NCBI RefSeq assembly: GCF_000799715.1
Contig: NZ_JUHG01000013.1
Span: 682,001 to 746,000, forward strand
Origin: Martinezella rhizogenes
Lineage (GTDB): Bacteria > Pseudomonadota > Alphaproteobacteria > Rhizobiales > Rhizobiaceae
Direction: 5' to 3'
Length of the DNA: 64,000 bases
The position numbers and the translations under genes were made by a program. The notes under the pieces are model-generated. The model made no database searches. It had not been told where the DNA came from and saw nothing but the letters and a program-made list of their open reading frames with translations. Position 1 is the first letter of the stretch. Every line of letters begins with the position of its first letter. Positions 8,292 to 17,158 of this stretch are shown piece by piece.

Positions 8292-9959
8292 ATGACGTCT
8301 TCTTCCTACACCGTGACACGCCGCCGTCTTCTTCTCTCGGCAAGCACCCTCGTTGCTCTGTCCGCGGCCAATCTTTCAATGAATCTTCCCGAAGCGAAGG
8401 CGGCCGGCGCGCCGACCCAGGGTGGAACGCTGCGCATCGCCTTCCTGCGTGATAACACCACCCTTGTCAGCATCGACCCCTTCCAGGTTTACTGGCTCGA
8501 GCATCGCGTCGTGCTGCGCAACGTCGCTGAATCCCTGACCGACCAGAACCCGCAGACCGGCGAGATCATTCCCTGGCTCGCCACCAGCTGGCAGATCAGT
8601 GAGGACGGGCTTACCTACACGTTCAACCTCAGGAAGGACGTTACCTTCTCCAACGGTACGCCGCTGAATGCGGAAGCTGTGCGCATTGCTTTCGATTCCA
8701 ACAAGGCCTTCGCCGCGAGCGTCCCCGCCACCTTCGGCCGTACCTATCTCGCCGGCTACGACCACTCCGAAGTCGTGGACGACCACACCATCCGTGTTCG
8801 CCTGTCGAAACAGAATGCCGGCTTCCTGCAGGCGACATCGACCACCAATCTCGCCATTCTCGCGCCTGAATCCTACAAGCGCACGCCGGAGGAGCGCTCC
8901 CGCGGCGCGATCATCGGCACCGGGCCGTTCGTGCTCAAGGAATACAGGCCGGAGGTCGGCATCAAGCTGGCGCGGCGCGACGATTACGCCTGGCCGTCGA
9001 AAGCCGCGCACAATCCGGGCAAGGCCTATCTGGACGCTGTCGAGATCCAGTATATCCCGGAGGAAAGCGTGCGCAGCGGCCAGTTCCTGCAGGGCGAGCT
9101 CGAACTCCTCTGGCCGCGTGATCCGTTCAGTGACGTGGACATCAAGCAGTTCGAGAGCATCAACGCGCAGATCCTCAGCCGCTCGCTTCCCGGCCCGGCG
9201 CTTAATCTTTATCCCAATGTCGGAGAAGGGCGCATCCTCAGCGATCCCTCGGTCAGAGCCGCATTGCAGAAGGCCATCGACCGCAAGACCTTTGCCCAGG
9301 GCGTCTATAGCGCCGAGTTCCCCGTCGTTCAGGGACCCTATGATGTTACCACACCCTATTTCAAATCGCAGGCGGCAAAGCTCGCCTATGATCCCGACGG
9401 CGCGGCGCAACTGCTCGACAAGGCCGGCTGGCTGCGACGCGATGACGGCTGGCGCTATAAGGATGGCAAGCGCCTGACGCTCGTTCGGCCGCTTCAGACG
9501 GCGGAGACCGCCGGCGACGTGCTGATCCAGGATCAATTGCGGCAGGCGGGGATCGAGTTGAAGCTCGAAGTGCTGGTCGCTGGCGAATTCCTGACCTTCG
9601 TTTCTGCGGCACGCTACGATCTGCACTCGACCTACATGACCCGCGCCGATCCGGTCGTCCTCCAGACGATCCTCGACCCCCGCTACACCAACAACTCGGC
9701 ACTTTCCGTCAATGCTTATCCGCCCGAGACACTGAAGAAGGTGGAGGCGTTCTTCGACGCCGGCCTGCAGACGACGTCGAGCGCGGAAAGGGCGAAAGCC
9801 TATGCCGGACTGCAGGACGTGCTGATCGACGACAACGTCGCCTTCCCGATCTACGAGCGCCTCTGGCAGGCGGCGGCCTCACCCCGGGTGAGAGATTTCC
9901 AGTGGACGTCGGAAGGCTTTGCGCTCTTCAACGACATCTGGCTCGACGCTACGGCATGA
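8292..9959 (+). CDS. Oligopeptide/nickel-type solute-binding protein (DppA/OppA family), Tat-like signal
   Basis: Periplasmic receptor of 555 residues in SBP family 5. The N-terminus carries a twin-arginine-like signal (TRRRLLLSAS, cleavage likely after AKA). The family signature is visible as VLRNVAESLTDQNPQTGEIIPWLATSWQISEDGLTYTF followed by LRKDVTFSNG. The length matches DppA/OppA/NikA proteins. Its stop overlaps a possible ATG of the first permease frame. Lying after two flavoenzymes and before a TetR/isomerase pair, it probably captures the compound processed by these enzymes rather than ordinary peptides. Confidence 0.92.
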   Translation: MTSSSYTVTRRRLLLSASTLVALSAANLSMNLPEAKAAGAPTQGGTLRIAFLRDNTTLVSIDPFQVYWLEHRVVLRNVAESLTDQNPQTGEIIPWLATSWQISEDGLTYTFNLRKDVTFSNGTPLNAEAVRIAFDSNKAFAASVPATFGRTYLAGYDHSEVVDDHTIRVRLSKQNAGFLQATSTTNLAILAPESYKRTPEERSRGAIIGTGPFVLKEYRPEVGIKLARRDDYAWPSKAAHNPGKAYLDAVEIQYIPEESVRSGQFLQGELELLWPRDPFSDVDIKQFESINAQILSRSLPGPALNLYPNVGEGRILSDPSVRAALQKAIDRKTFAQGVYSAEFPVVQGPYDVTTPYFKSQAAKLAYDPDGAAQLLDKAGWLRRDDGWRYKDGKRLTLVRPLQTAETAGDVLIQDQLRQAGIELKLEVLVAGEFLTFVSAARYDLHSTYMTRADPVVLQTILDPRYTNNSALSVNAYPPETLKKVEAFFDAGLQTTSSAERAKAYAGLQDVLIDDNVAFPIYERLWQAAASPRVRDFQWTSEGFALFNDIWLDATA

Positions 9960-9976
9960 GAACGGGGGCGGAACGG

Positions 9977-10927
9977 ATGAAGACCTATATTATCAGCCGG
10001 ATCACACAGGCATTTCTGGTGCTTTGGGGCGCCTATACGATCACCTATGTGATCCTCTATCTGCTCCCGAGCGACGCACTGTCGCTGATGCTGACGGCAT
10101 CGGGCGTCGATGCCGATACCTTGAGCGCCGCGCAGCTCGCCGAGGCCCGGCATCACTACGGGCTCGACCGTGGCGTGGTCGATCAATACCTTCATCTGTT
10201 GGGCAATCTGCTGCGGGGCGATTTCGGCGCGTCGCTATCGACCGGCAGCTCGGTTACCGCCTTGCTAGCCGACCGGCTGCCGCAAACGCTCATGCTTGCC
10301 GGCTGCGCCATCACGCTCTCGGTGGCGGCCGGGGTGGGCTTTGCCTATGCGGCGGCCTGGCTCAGATGGCGACCACTTCGGCTTGCGCTCCGCAGACTTC
10401 CGGCACTGGGTCTTTCGGTCCCGGTGTTCTGGACGGGGCTGCTGCTGATCCAGATCTTCTCCTTCACGCTCGGCTGGTTTCCGTCTATGGGCAACAAGGG
10501 CTTCGCGTCGCTGGTCCTCCCCGCAGTGACGCTGGCTATTCCGAGCGCTGCCATCTACGCGCAGGTGTTGATGCGCAGCTTCGACGATGTCTGGGGTGAA
10601 TCCTACATCGTCACGGCACGGGCCAAGGGGCTTTCCCGTGGGCAGATCCAGTGGCGGCATGTGCTGCGCAATGCGGCACTGCCGATCCTGACGCTGATCG
10701 GGCTGCAGATCGGCAATACGGTCTCCGGCGCGGTCCTGGTCGAGACGGTTTTTACCCGCGTCGGCGTCGGCCGGCTCGCGCAGGAATCGGTGTTGAGACA
10801 AGACATTCCCGTCGTGCTCGCCGTGGTGACAATCTCGGCGGCGGCCTTCGTGACCATCAATCTCATTGTCGATCTTCTCTACCCACTGTTGGATCCACGC
10901 ATCGCGCGCGCAGCGAAAGTCACCTGA
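9977..10927 (+). CDS. ABC permease, DppB/OppB-like
   Basis: Inner-membrane permease of 316 residues. It starts with the classical MKTYIISRITQAFLVLWGAYTITYVILYLLPSD segment, and its EAA loop (YIVTARAKGLSRGQIQWRHVLRNAALPILTLIG) is intact. I prefer the ATG at 9977 because the purine-rich GGGGGCGGAACGG lies just upstream; an ATG seven codons earlier overlaps the binding-protein stop and is possible. It pairs with the DppC-like permease downstream. Confidence 0.92.
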   Translation: MKTYIISRITQAFLVLWGAYTITYVILYLLPSDALSLMLTASGVDADTLSAAQLAEARHHYGLDRGVVDQYLHLLGNLLRGDFGASLSTGSSVTALLADRLPQTLMLAGCAITLSVAAGVGFAYAAAWLRWRPLRLALRRLPALGLSVPVFWTGLLLIQIFSFTLGWFPSMGNKGFASLVLPAVTLAIPSAAIYAQVLMRSFDDVWGESYIVTARAKGLSRGQIQWRHVLRNAALPILTLIGLQIGNTVSGAVLVETVFTRVGVGRLAQESVLRQDIPVVLAVVTISAAAFVTINLIVDLLYPLLDPRIARAAKVT

Positions 10928-10941
10928 AGGAGCTTGAGACG

Positions 10942-11859
10942 ATGACCACTCCGGATTTCACCCATTTTTCGCCCCTCGCGCCGGCCTATATCGACGCCAC
11001 GGATAGCGATGACGTGCCGATCCGCTCGGCCCGGCTGCGACGCTGGAGCGAGACGCTCGGCCTTCTGCGTGGTCATCCGGGCTTCCTGCTCGCGCTTGCC
11101 TTCATCCTCTTCGTGCTGCTTGCCGCGGCGGTGCCGACACTGCTGACGCGTTTCGACCCTTACGCGACCGTTCCGCTGGAAAAGCTGCGCGCGCCGAGCC
11201 TGCTGCATTGGTTCGGCACCGATGAGCTGGGCCGCGATCTCTACACCCGTATCATCTATGGCGCCGGTCTGTCGGTTCAGGCTGCACTTCTGGCCGTGTC
11301 GATCGCCTTTATCGGCGGCTCGACCCTCGGATTGTTTGCCGGCTTCTTCGGTGGGCGGATCGATGCTGTCATCATGCGCCTGATCGACGTGATGCTGGCT
11401 CTGCCCAGCCTTCTGCTCGCGCTCGTCATCGTCACGGCAATCGGTTTCGGCACGCTGCCGGTCGCCGTTGCCGTCGGCTTTGGTCTTTTGCCCGGTTTTG
11501 CTCGCACCATGCGCGCCGAGGTCATGCGGGTCAAAACGCTCGCCTATGTCGAGGCCGCCAGGCTCGGCGGGGCCGGCTGGAGCCGCATCCTCGTCAATCA
11601 CATCCTGCCCAACGCTTCAGGCGCGGTCATCGTGCTCGCCACGCTGGATTTCGGAGTGGCGATCCTTGTCGCCTCGGGATTGAGTTTCCTCGGCTTCGGT
11701 GCGGTGCCACCGGCTGCCGAATGGGGCACGCTCATTGCCAATGGCCGGAAATTCCTCATCACGGCGCCCTGGCTTCCGCTTCTGCCCGGCATGTTCGTGG
11801 CGCTTGCCGTCTTCGCGCTCAACCATATTTCGCGCACGCTCGAGGAGGTGTCGAGATGA
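10942..11859 (+). CDS. ABC permease, DppC/OppC-like
   Basis: Inner-membrane permease of 305 residues with an N-terminal cytoplasmic stretch, the OppC-type segment HWFGTDELGRDLYTRIIYGA and the EAA loop YVEAARLGGAGWSRILVNHILPNA. AAGGAG lies about 10 nt before the ATG at 10942. Its stop overlaps the start of the ATPase gene by ATGA. Confidence 0.92.
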   Translation: MTTPDFTHFSPLAPAYIDATDSDDVPIRSARLRRWSETLGLLRGHPGFLLALAFILFVLLAAAVPTLLTRFDPYATVPLEKLRAPSLLHWFGTDELGRDLYTRIIYGAGLSVQAALLAVSIAFIGGSTLGLFAGFFGGRIDAVIMRLIDVMLALPSLLLALVIVTAIGFGTLPVAVAVGFGLLPGFARTMRAEVMRVKTLAYVEAARLGGAGWSRILVNHILPNASGAVIVLATLDFGVAILVASGLSFLGFGAVPPAAEWGTLIANGRKFLITAPWLPLLPGMFVALAVFALNHISRTLEEVSR

Positions 11860-13496
11860 CTGAAGCAGCACTCGAGCCGATCATCGACCTCACTGATCTC
11901 AGCGTCAGCTATCGCTCCGGCAACCAGATCGTCGATGCCGTCAAGCATGTCAGTCTCACTGTCGCCCCCGGCGAAGTGGTGGCGATCGTCGGCGAGTCCG
12001 GCTCGGGGAAATCCACACTGGCAAATGCGCTGATCGGCCTTCTCTCTGACAATGCCGAGGTCAAGACCGGCACGATCCGGGTTGGCGGCGAAGACATGAC
12101 GAACGCGGGCGAAGGCCAGTGGCGGGCACTGCGCGGGCGCGTCGTCGGCCTCGTGCCGCAGGATCCGATGGTCAGCCTCAATCCAACCATGCGCATCGGC
12201 CGTCAGATTGGCGAGGCCGTGGAACGTGCGCGTGGACCTCGGGGCAGAAGCCTCGATGCCGATGTGCTGGAGCTACTCGAACAGGTCGGCATCGACCAGC
12301 CGGTGCTGCGCGCGCGGCAATACCCGCACGAGCTTTCCGGCGGCATGCGCCAGCGCGTCCTGATCGCCATTGCGATTGCCGGACAGCCCGAACTGATTAT
12401 CGCCGACGAACCAACCAGTGCGCTCGACGCCACGGTGCAGCGCCGCATCCTTGATCATCTCGACCTGCTGGTGAAGGGGCGCGGCATTTCGATGCTGATC
12501 ATCACCCATGATCTCGGCGTCGCGGCAGACCGGGCCGATCGGGTCCTGGTGATGCAGGCAGGTCGTATCGTCGAGCAAGGTCCGCCGGCCTCCATCCTGC
12601 GCGCGCCGGCCGAGCCCTACACCCGCGCCCTGATCGCCGCCGCACCGGCGCTGAGGGCTCCGCTCTCGCAAATAGGTGCGAAGCCCGTTGCCGCGACACG
12701 CGAGATCCTGCGTTTCGAGGATGTCAGCAAGGTCTTCGCCCTGCCGGGAGAAGCATCCTGGTTTGGACGAGGACCAAAACCGCTATTCCAGGCGCTCGAT
12801 CGGGTGAGTTTCAGCGTCCATGCCGGACAGACACTGGCGATCGTCGGGGAATCCGGCTCGGGCAAGACCACCTCGCTGCGCATTGCCCTCGGCCTGGACA
12901 GGCCCACGTCGGGGCGCGTCATTTTCGAAGGGCGTGATATCACAGGGCTCGGCTGGAACGAGTTCCGTCCGCTACGCCGACGCATCCAGCTCATACAGCA
13001 GAACCCGTTCGCCTCGCTCGATCCGCGCTACACCGTCTTCGAAAGCATCGTTGAGCCGCTGCAATCCTTTGGGAAATATACGGCGGCTGAGCTTCAGGCC
13101 CGCGCGCGTCAGCTTGTCGACCAGGTGCGGTTGCCGAGACTGGCGCTCAACCGGCTGCCGCGCGAGCTTTCCGGCGGGCAACGCCAGCGCGTCGCGATTG
13201 CCCGCGCGCTGGCGCTCGGGCCGGAGCTTCTGTTTCTCGACGAGCCGGTTTCCGCCCTCGACGTTTCCATTCAGGCGCAGATCCTCAACCTGCTCGGCGA
13301 TCTGCAGCGTGATCTGGGAATGAGCTATGTGCTCGTCTCGCACGATCTGGCCGTCGTATCGGCCATCGCACATCAGATCGTCGTGCTGCGGGGCGGACGC
13401 GTCGTCGAACACGGCGCTACGGGCCAAGTCTTCGGAAATCCGCAGGCCGCCTACACACGCGAACTTCTGGAGGCGATCCCTGGACGGGTTGCCTGA
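11856..13496 (+). CDS. Fused two-cassette ABC ATPase, DppD-DppF type
   Basis: Cytoplasmic protein of 546 residues with two complete ATP-binding cassettes in one chain. Each has its own Walker A (GESGSGKST and GESGSGKTT), signature (LSGGMRQR and LSGGQRQR), Walker B and H-loop (THD and SHD), so both sites look active. The ATG at 11856 overlaps the permease stop; about 45 codons of open frame upstream are out-of-frame permease sequence. Such fusions of DppD and DppF are common in Rhizobiales and complete the importer made by the three genes before it. Confidence 0.93.
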   Translation: MTEAALEPIIDLTDLSVSYRSGNQIVDAVKHVSLTVAPGEVVAIVGESGSGKSTLANALIGLLSDNAEVKTGTIRVGGEDMTNAGEGQWRALRGRVVGLVPQDPMVSLNPTMRIGRQIGEAVERARGPRGRSLDADVLELLEQVGIDQPVLRARQYPHELSGGMRQRVLIAIAIAGQPELIIADEPTSALDATVQRRILDHLDLLVKGRGISMLIITHDLGVAADRADRVLVMQAGRIVEQGPPASILRAPAEPYTRALIAAAPALRAPLSQIGAKPVAATREILRFEDVSKVFALPGEASWFGRGPKPLFQALDRVSFSVHAGQTLAIVGESGSGKTTSLRIALGLDRPTSGRVIFEGRDITGLGWNEFRPLRRRIQLIQQNPFASLDPRYTVFESIVEPLQSFGKYTAAELQARARQLVDQVRLPRLALNRLPRELSGGQRQRVAIARALALGPELLFLDEPVSALDVSIQAQILNLLGDLQRDLGMSYVLVSHDLAVVSAIAHQIVVLRGGRVVEHGATGQVFGNPQAAYTRELLEAIPGRVA

Positions 13497-13591
13497 TTAC
13501 CCGTTTCATCATGAAGATTAACCCGCCCGATCCCACACCATCACGGGATCGGCGCATCCAGATCAAAAACAGAGGCATTCCGAATAGCATT

Positions 13592-14176
13592 ATGAGAACG
13601 TCCATATCCGAACAGATCGTGAATGTCGCCGGAGCCCTCTTCTACAAGGAGGGAATCCGCGCCGTCGGCATCGACAGGATCATCGAAGAGGCCAGCATCG
13701 CCAAGGCGACCCTCTATCGCCACTTTCCCTCCAAGGATCATCTGGTTGCCGCCTATCTGAGCCAGCGCCACGACCGCGTGATGAACTCGCTCGATGAGGT
13801 GACGAGCGCGATCGAGCAACCCAGGGACCAGCTGGCCACGATCTTCGACAGGCTGTTCGAAAAGGCCGACAGTCCGGAATTCCGGGGATGCGCCTTTGCA
13901 CTCGCGGTCGCCGAACACGGCGATTCCGAGCGCGTGGTTTCCGTTGCACGCGCGCACAAAAGTGCCGTTCGCGCGATTTTCAAATCGATCATGCTGCGCG
14001 CCGGCGCGATATCGGAGCAACCGGCTGCGCATCTTGCGCTTCTTTATGAAGGAGCGCTTGCAACAGTTGCCGTCGATCGCGATCCGAATGCGGTGCTGGT
14101 CGCCAGGGATTGTGCATTGACGGTTTTTGACGGGGCATTAGTGTCCCGTGGACTTCAAAGCAGGAATGGAAAATGA
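13592..14176 (+). CDS. TetR-family transcriptional regulator
   Basis: Regulator of about 194 residues. The N-terminal HTH is clear: IVNVAGALFYKEGIRAVGIDRIIEEASIAKATLYRHFPSKDHLVAAYL. The C-terminal half is the variable ligand-binding domain. I chose ATG 13592 because it sits directly before the TetR core; an ATG at 13511 adds 27 basic, low-complexity residues and neither has a strong ribosome site. Its stop overlaps the next ATG (ATGA), so regulator and isomerase are translated together. It probably controls this operon, but no operator is proven. Confidence 0.9.
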   Translation: MRTSISEQIVNVAGALFYKEGIRAVGIDRIIEEASIAKATLYRHFPSKDHLVAAYLSQRHDRVMNSLDEVTSAIEQPRDQLATIFDRLFEKADSPEFRGCAFALAVAEHGDSERVVSVARAHKSAVRAIFKSIMLRAGAISEQPAAHLALLYEGALATVAVDRDPNAVLVARDCALTVFDGALVSRGLQSRNGK

Positions 14177-14775
14177 CAAAGACGATCGACTATTTCTTCG
14201 GGATTGGATCCCCCTGGGCTTTTATCGGGCTTGAACCCTTTGCTGCACTTGCCGCGCGCTACGGCGCGGACATCCAGCCCTATGTCATCCCTCTGGTCGA
14301 AGAAAACGGCGCGATCTTTTCACGCAACCGGCCGGAGCCACGGCGCGCCTATTGGTTCAAGGACTTGAAGCGCTGGGCGGCGCTGCGCGGCAAGAGCCTC
14401 GACCTGGACAACAGGGCCGGCCTTTCCGATCCGACGCCCGCGGGCCTGACGGTGATTGCCGCACAACTCGAGGGCAAGGACTGGATCGGGCTGACGAAGG
14501 CTCTGCAGGAAGCCTTCTGGTCCCGCGCCGAGGACATCGGCAACGCTGATGTGCGCAAGGCGATCGCCGATGCCGCCGGCTTCGATGGCGCGGCGCTTGA
14601 GGCGCGGTCACAGCAAGGCGACGTACAGGAACTCTGGCGCTCGAACTATGACATCGCAAAAGCTGCCGGCGTCTTCGGCTTTCCCACTTTCCGCTATGAT
14701 GGCGAACTCTATTGGGGACAGGACAGCCTGCCCTTCCTGGAGCGCCATCTGAACGGCGAAAAACTGATCGCCTGA
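14173..14775 (+). CDS. 2-hydroxychromene-2-carboxylate isomerase family protein (DsbA fold, kappa-GST-like)
   Basis: Protein of 200 residues with the thioredoxin-like DsbA fold of HCCA isomerases and kappa-class GSTs. Ser13 in GIGSPWAFIG occupies the glutathione-activating position, and the C-terminal FGFPTFRYDGELYWGQDSLPFLERHL is diagnostic. Characterised family members use glutathione to isomerise a ring-opened aromatic intermediate in naphthalene breakdown. Here it is coupled to a TetR gene behind flavoenzymes and an importer, so it may act on a ring-cleaved or thiol-conjugated intermediate. The exact reaction is unknown. It ends the plus-strand operon. Confidence 0.88.
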   Translation: MTKTIDYFFGIGSPWAFIGLEPFAALAARYGADIQPYVIPLVEENGAIFSRNRPEPRRAYWFKDLKRWAALRGKSLDLDNRAGLSDPTPAGLTVIAAQLEGKDWIGLTKALQEAFWSRAEDIGNADVRKAIADAAGFDGAALEARSQQGDVQELWRSNYDIAKAAGVFGFPTFRYDGELYWGQDSLPFLERHLNGEKLIA

Positions 14776-14817
14776 CGCAGCTCCGCAAGTCATGGAAGAC
14801 CTGAAACTCCCGCTTTC

Positions 14818-14848
14818 CCGGCCACTTTCGTCTCGACGGAGTGGCCGG
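14818..14848. terminator. Hairpin between convergent operons
   Basis: CCGGCCACT-N13-AGTGGCCGG is a perfect 9-bp stem between the isomerase stop (14775) and the convergent glycosyltransferase stop (14878). No T-run follows on either strand, so it is a weak or factor-assisted bidirectional terminator at best. Confidence 0.5.
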
Positions 14849-14877
14849 CAGCGCATTCGACGATACCGGCCGAACCG

Positions 14878-16413
14878 CTATTTTCCGTTTGGATAGACCC
14901 AGGCATAGCCGAAATGGTAGCGATCGGGTTCACGGCCATAATAGTATGGCACAGCCATGTCATGCTGTTGCGGATTGGACAGGGCCTCCCCGTATTTCTC
15001 CTTCAGCCACTGCGTCAGCGTGGGAGGCATCGTCGATGGCTTGCCGTCCCGCTCGTTCCAGACCAGCAACAGAGGTTGATGGCCTATGCTGGCATGATCG
15101 ATGTCGTACAGGGGATAGGCGATCGAGATCACGGGTGTGTCCGGCATATTGATGCGGACATTGCCCGCTTTCTGCCACGTCGTCGTGACCACCGCCACCG
15201 GCTTTCGTCCTTCAGCCGCGACGACCTGTTCGAGAAACGGGGTGTAAGGGGTGTTCAGATGTTCGTAACTGCCGAGGAGTTTCGGAACCAGCACACTTCC
15301 CGCAATGATCATCGGCAGTACCAACATCATGGCGAAGGGCACATACAGAAATTTCCGGATCACCTGAGCGGACCCGACCCCCGACGCCTCCAGTTTCAGG
15401 CAGAAATACAGCGGCGCCAGGAACAGGAACGGCAGGAGCCAGCGATCCCGGAACACCGTCAGTGTAACCACGACGATCATCAGCAGCAGTATGGCGAGCG
15501 TTGTGGCGAAAATCGTGCCGACGAAATCCGACCATTCGCTTCTGGCACGAAAACTCCGCACGAACGCTTTGCGGAAAAAGATGAGGAAAATGACAGCGGT
15601 CGGCGCGATGATGGCGAAGCCTGTCTCGAATAGCTCCTTGAGCCCATTTCCGATGTCGGAAAATTTGCCGCCCTCTCCCTGTTCCGACATGGTCCGCGTG
15701 GTCTGATCGACTACCGCGTTCATATGGGTGATCATCCACAGACCGTGGGGCAGGAAGACTAGGATCGCCAGCAGGATCGTCAGCAATAGCCGCTTGTCGA
15801 GAACTCGCTTCAGCCCATCCGGATGTCTGAGGACGGCGGCGAAAGTCGCAAGGACGATCAGGATGAAATTGTACTTCGTCAGCATCCCCACGCCGACCCA
15901 CACACCCATCGACGCGTAGGATATGAAGCTGGGCTTTTTGAGCGTCGTGACGACGCTGTGCAGAAACAGGCAGATCGCCAGCAGTGTCCCGACCGTGTGG
16001 GTCAGGTCCCGCTGCGCCTGCCAGAACATCTGCGGCATCGTCAGCAGCGACAGGGTGGCGATGGCCGCCAGCCCCTTGTCGGTAAGCAGCAGTCGGGCCA
16101 GCCGATAATAGGTGTAGTAAACGAGAAAGAGCAGGACGTTCTTCAAAACCACCAGCGACGCCAATGTGGTGCCGAAGATAGCGAACACGCCCTGCTGAAT
16201 CCAATTGTAGAGAGGAGGCTGCGCATCATAGCCCCAGTCAAGCCATTGCGCGACGACGAATTGCTGCGCCTCATCAACGCGCAACGAATTCGGCAACGCG
16301 ATGCGAACGATGGCCTGCACGAGGAAATAGGCGGCAAGAACCCAAGGCACCCAGCGCAGAGCGGAAAACAACCCCGACTTGGCGGAACGCTCGCCGCCGT
16401 CAATGCTATTCAT
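14878..16413 (-). CDS. ArnT/PMT-like glycosyltransferase, GT-C fold
   Basis: Integral membrane glycosyltransferase of 511 residues with about ten hydrophobic segments. The first periplasmic loop has the Asp47-Glu48 pair (SLRVDEAQQ) that forms the acidic catalytic site in GT-C enzymes using polyprenyl-phosphate sugars, followed by YDAQPPLYNW, typical of the PMT_2 family. Such proteins transfer sugars to lipid A, other envelope lipids or proteins. The start at 16413 has AGAAGGA about 6 nt upstream; the longer frame adds 29 residues without a domain. It stands alone between unrelated neighbours, so the acceptor cannot be inferred. Confidence 0.85.
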   Translation of the reverse strand: MNSIDGGERSAKSGLFSALRWVPWVLAAYFLVQAIVRIALPNSLRVDEAQQFVVAQWLDWGYDAQPPLYNWIQQGVFAIFGTTLASLVVLKNVLLFLVYYTYYRLARLLLTDKGLAAIATLSLLTMPQMFWQAQRDLTHTVGTLLAICLFLHSVVTTLKKPSFISYASMGVWVGVGMLTKYNFILIVLATFAAVLRHPDGLKRVLDKRLLLTILLAILVFLPHGLWMITHMNAVVDQTTRTMSEQGEGGKFSDIGNGLKELFETGFAIIAPTAVIFLIFFRKAFVRSFRARSEWSDFVGTIFATTLAILLLMIVVVTLTVFRDRWLLPFLFLAPLYFCLKLEASGVGSAQVIRKFLYVPFAMMLVLPMIIAGSVLVPKLLGSYEHLNTPYTPFLEQVVAAEGRKPVAVVTTTWQKAGNVRINMPDTPVISIAYPLYDIDHASIGHQPLLLVWNERDGKPSTMPPTLTQWLKEKYGEALSNPQQHDMAVPYYYGREPDRYHFGYAWVYPNGK

Positions 16414-16494
16414 CGTTTTTCCTTCTGGTGGAAAATCTCGTCCGCGAGTGACGACGGCATGCACCCGCGCCTCTTTTAGGTAAGCGGTATAGTG

Positions 16495-16507
16495 CGTCAC
16501 TGTGACG
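16495..16507. promoter_or_regulatory. CGTCAC-T-GTGACG palindrome upstream of the glycosyltransferase gene
   Basis: A perfect 13-bp palindrome about 82 bp upstream of the ATG at 16413, in the roughly 200 bp gap 16414-16612. It is the size of a simple repressor or two-component operator. I see no strong -35/-10 pair with it. Confidence 0.3.
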
Positions 16508-16612
16508 AAGGCAAAGCCTATAGCAGAGGCCAGAAGAGAGCGTACATCCGGGAGGAAATCTCAGAGCAACCGCGCCGGTTCATTCCGAATGCCCGTCATC
16601 TCGCTATGTTCC

Positions 16613-17077
16613 TCAAGCGCGCTCTGAGCTCTTCCGCGAACGGACGCGAGCGGCAGATCGCACCGACATGTTCAGCGACACGGCCGCACGAATGAGCGCC
16701 TTCAACGCCTCTTCATCAACCTTGGCGCCCTCCTGGAAATCGATGGCACGCCTGGTGTTGCCCTCAAGGCTGGAGTTGAAGAGGCCTGAAGGGTCTTCCA
16801 ACGAAGCGCCCTTGGCAAATGTCATTTTCACGACATTCTTGTAGGTCTCGCCGGTGCAGACGATCCCGTCGTGCGACCACACCGGAACACCTCTCCACTT
16901 CCACTCCTCGACCACTTCGGGGTCGGCCTGCTTGATGAGAGTTCGAACCCGCGCGAGCATCTTGCCCCGCCAATCACCCAGCTCCTCGATCTTCGCATCG
17001 ATCAGCTGAGAGGGAGAGGCTTCTCCCTTTCCATCCTTCGGGTCGCTATTCTCCGTGGCTGCTGTCACTTTCCTCAT
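16613..17077 (-). CDS. DUF1801 domain protein
   Basis: Small cytoplasmic protein of 154 residues. The recognisable DUF1801 core runs through VRTLIKQADPEVVEEWKWRGVPVWSHDGIVCTGETYKNVVKMTFAKGASLEDPSGLFNSSLEGNTRRAIDF; members are widespread, and some are annotated as iron-homeostasis or YdhG-like proteins without firm function. The C-terminus is basic (RVRSRKSSERA). It is not coupled to its neighbours. No function can be assigned. Confidence 0.82.
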   Translation of the reverse strand: MRKVTAATENSDPKDGKGEASPSQLIDAKIEELGDWRGKMLARVRTLIKQADPEVVEEWKWRGVPVWSHDGIVCTGETYKNVVKMTFAKGASLEDPSGLFNSSLEGNTRRAIDFQEGAKVDEEALKALIRAAVSLNMSVRSAARVRSRKSSERA

Positions 17078-17158
17078 CGCTACGGTCTCCTCGCCAAACG
17101 CATAACGACTGAACCATAGCAGAGTCAGCCGATCAACTCCTGACCTCTCTCCCGAGCA

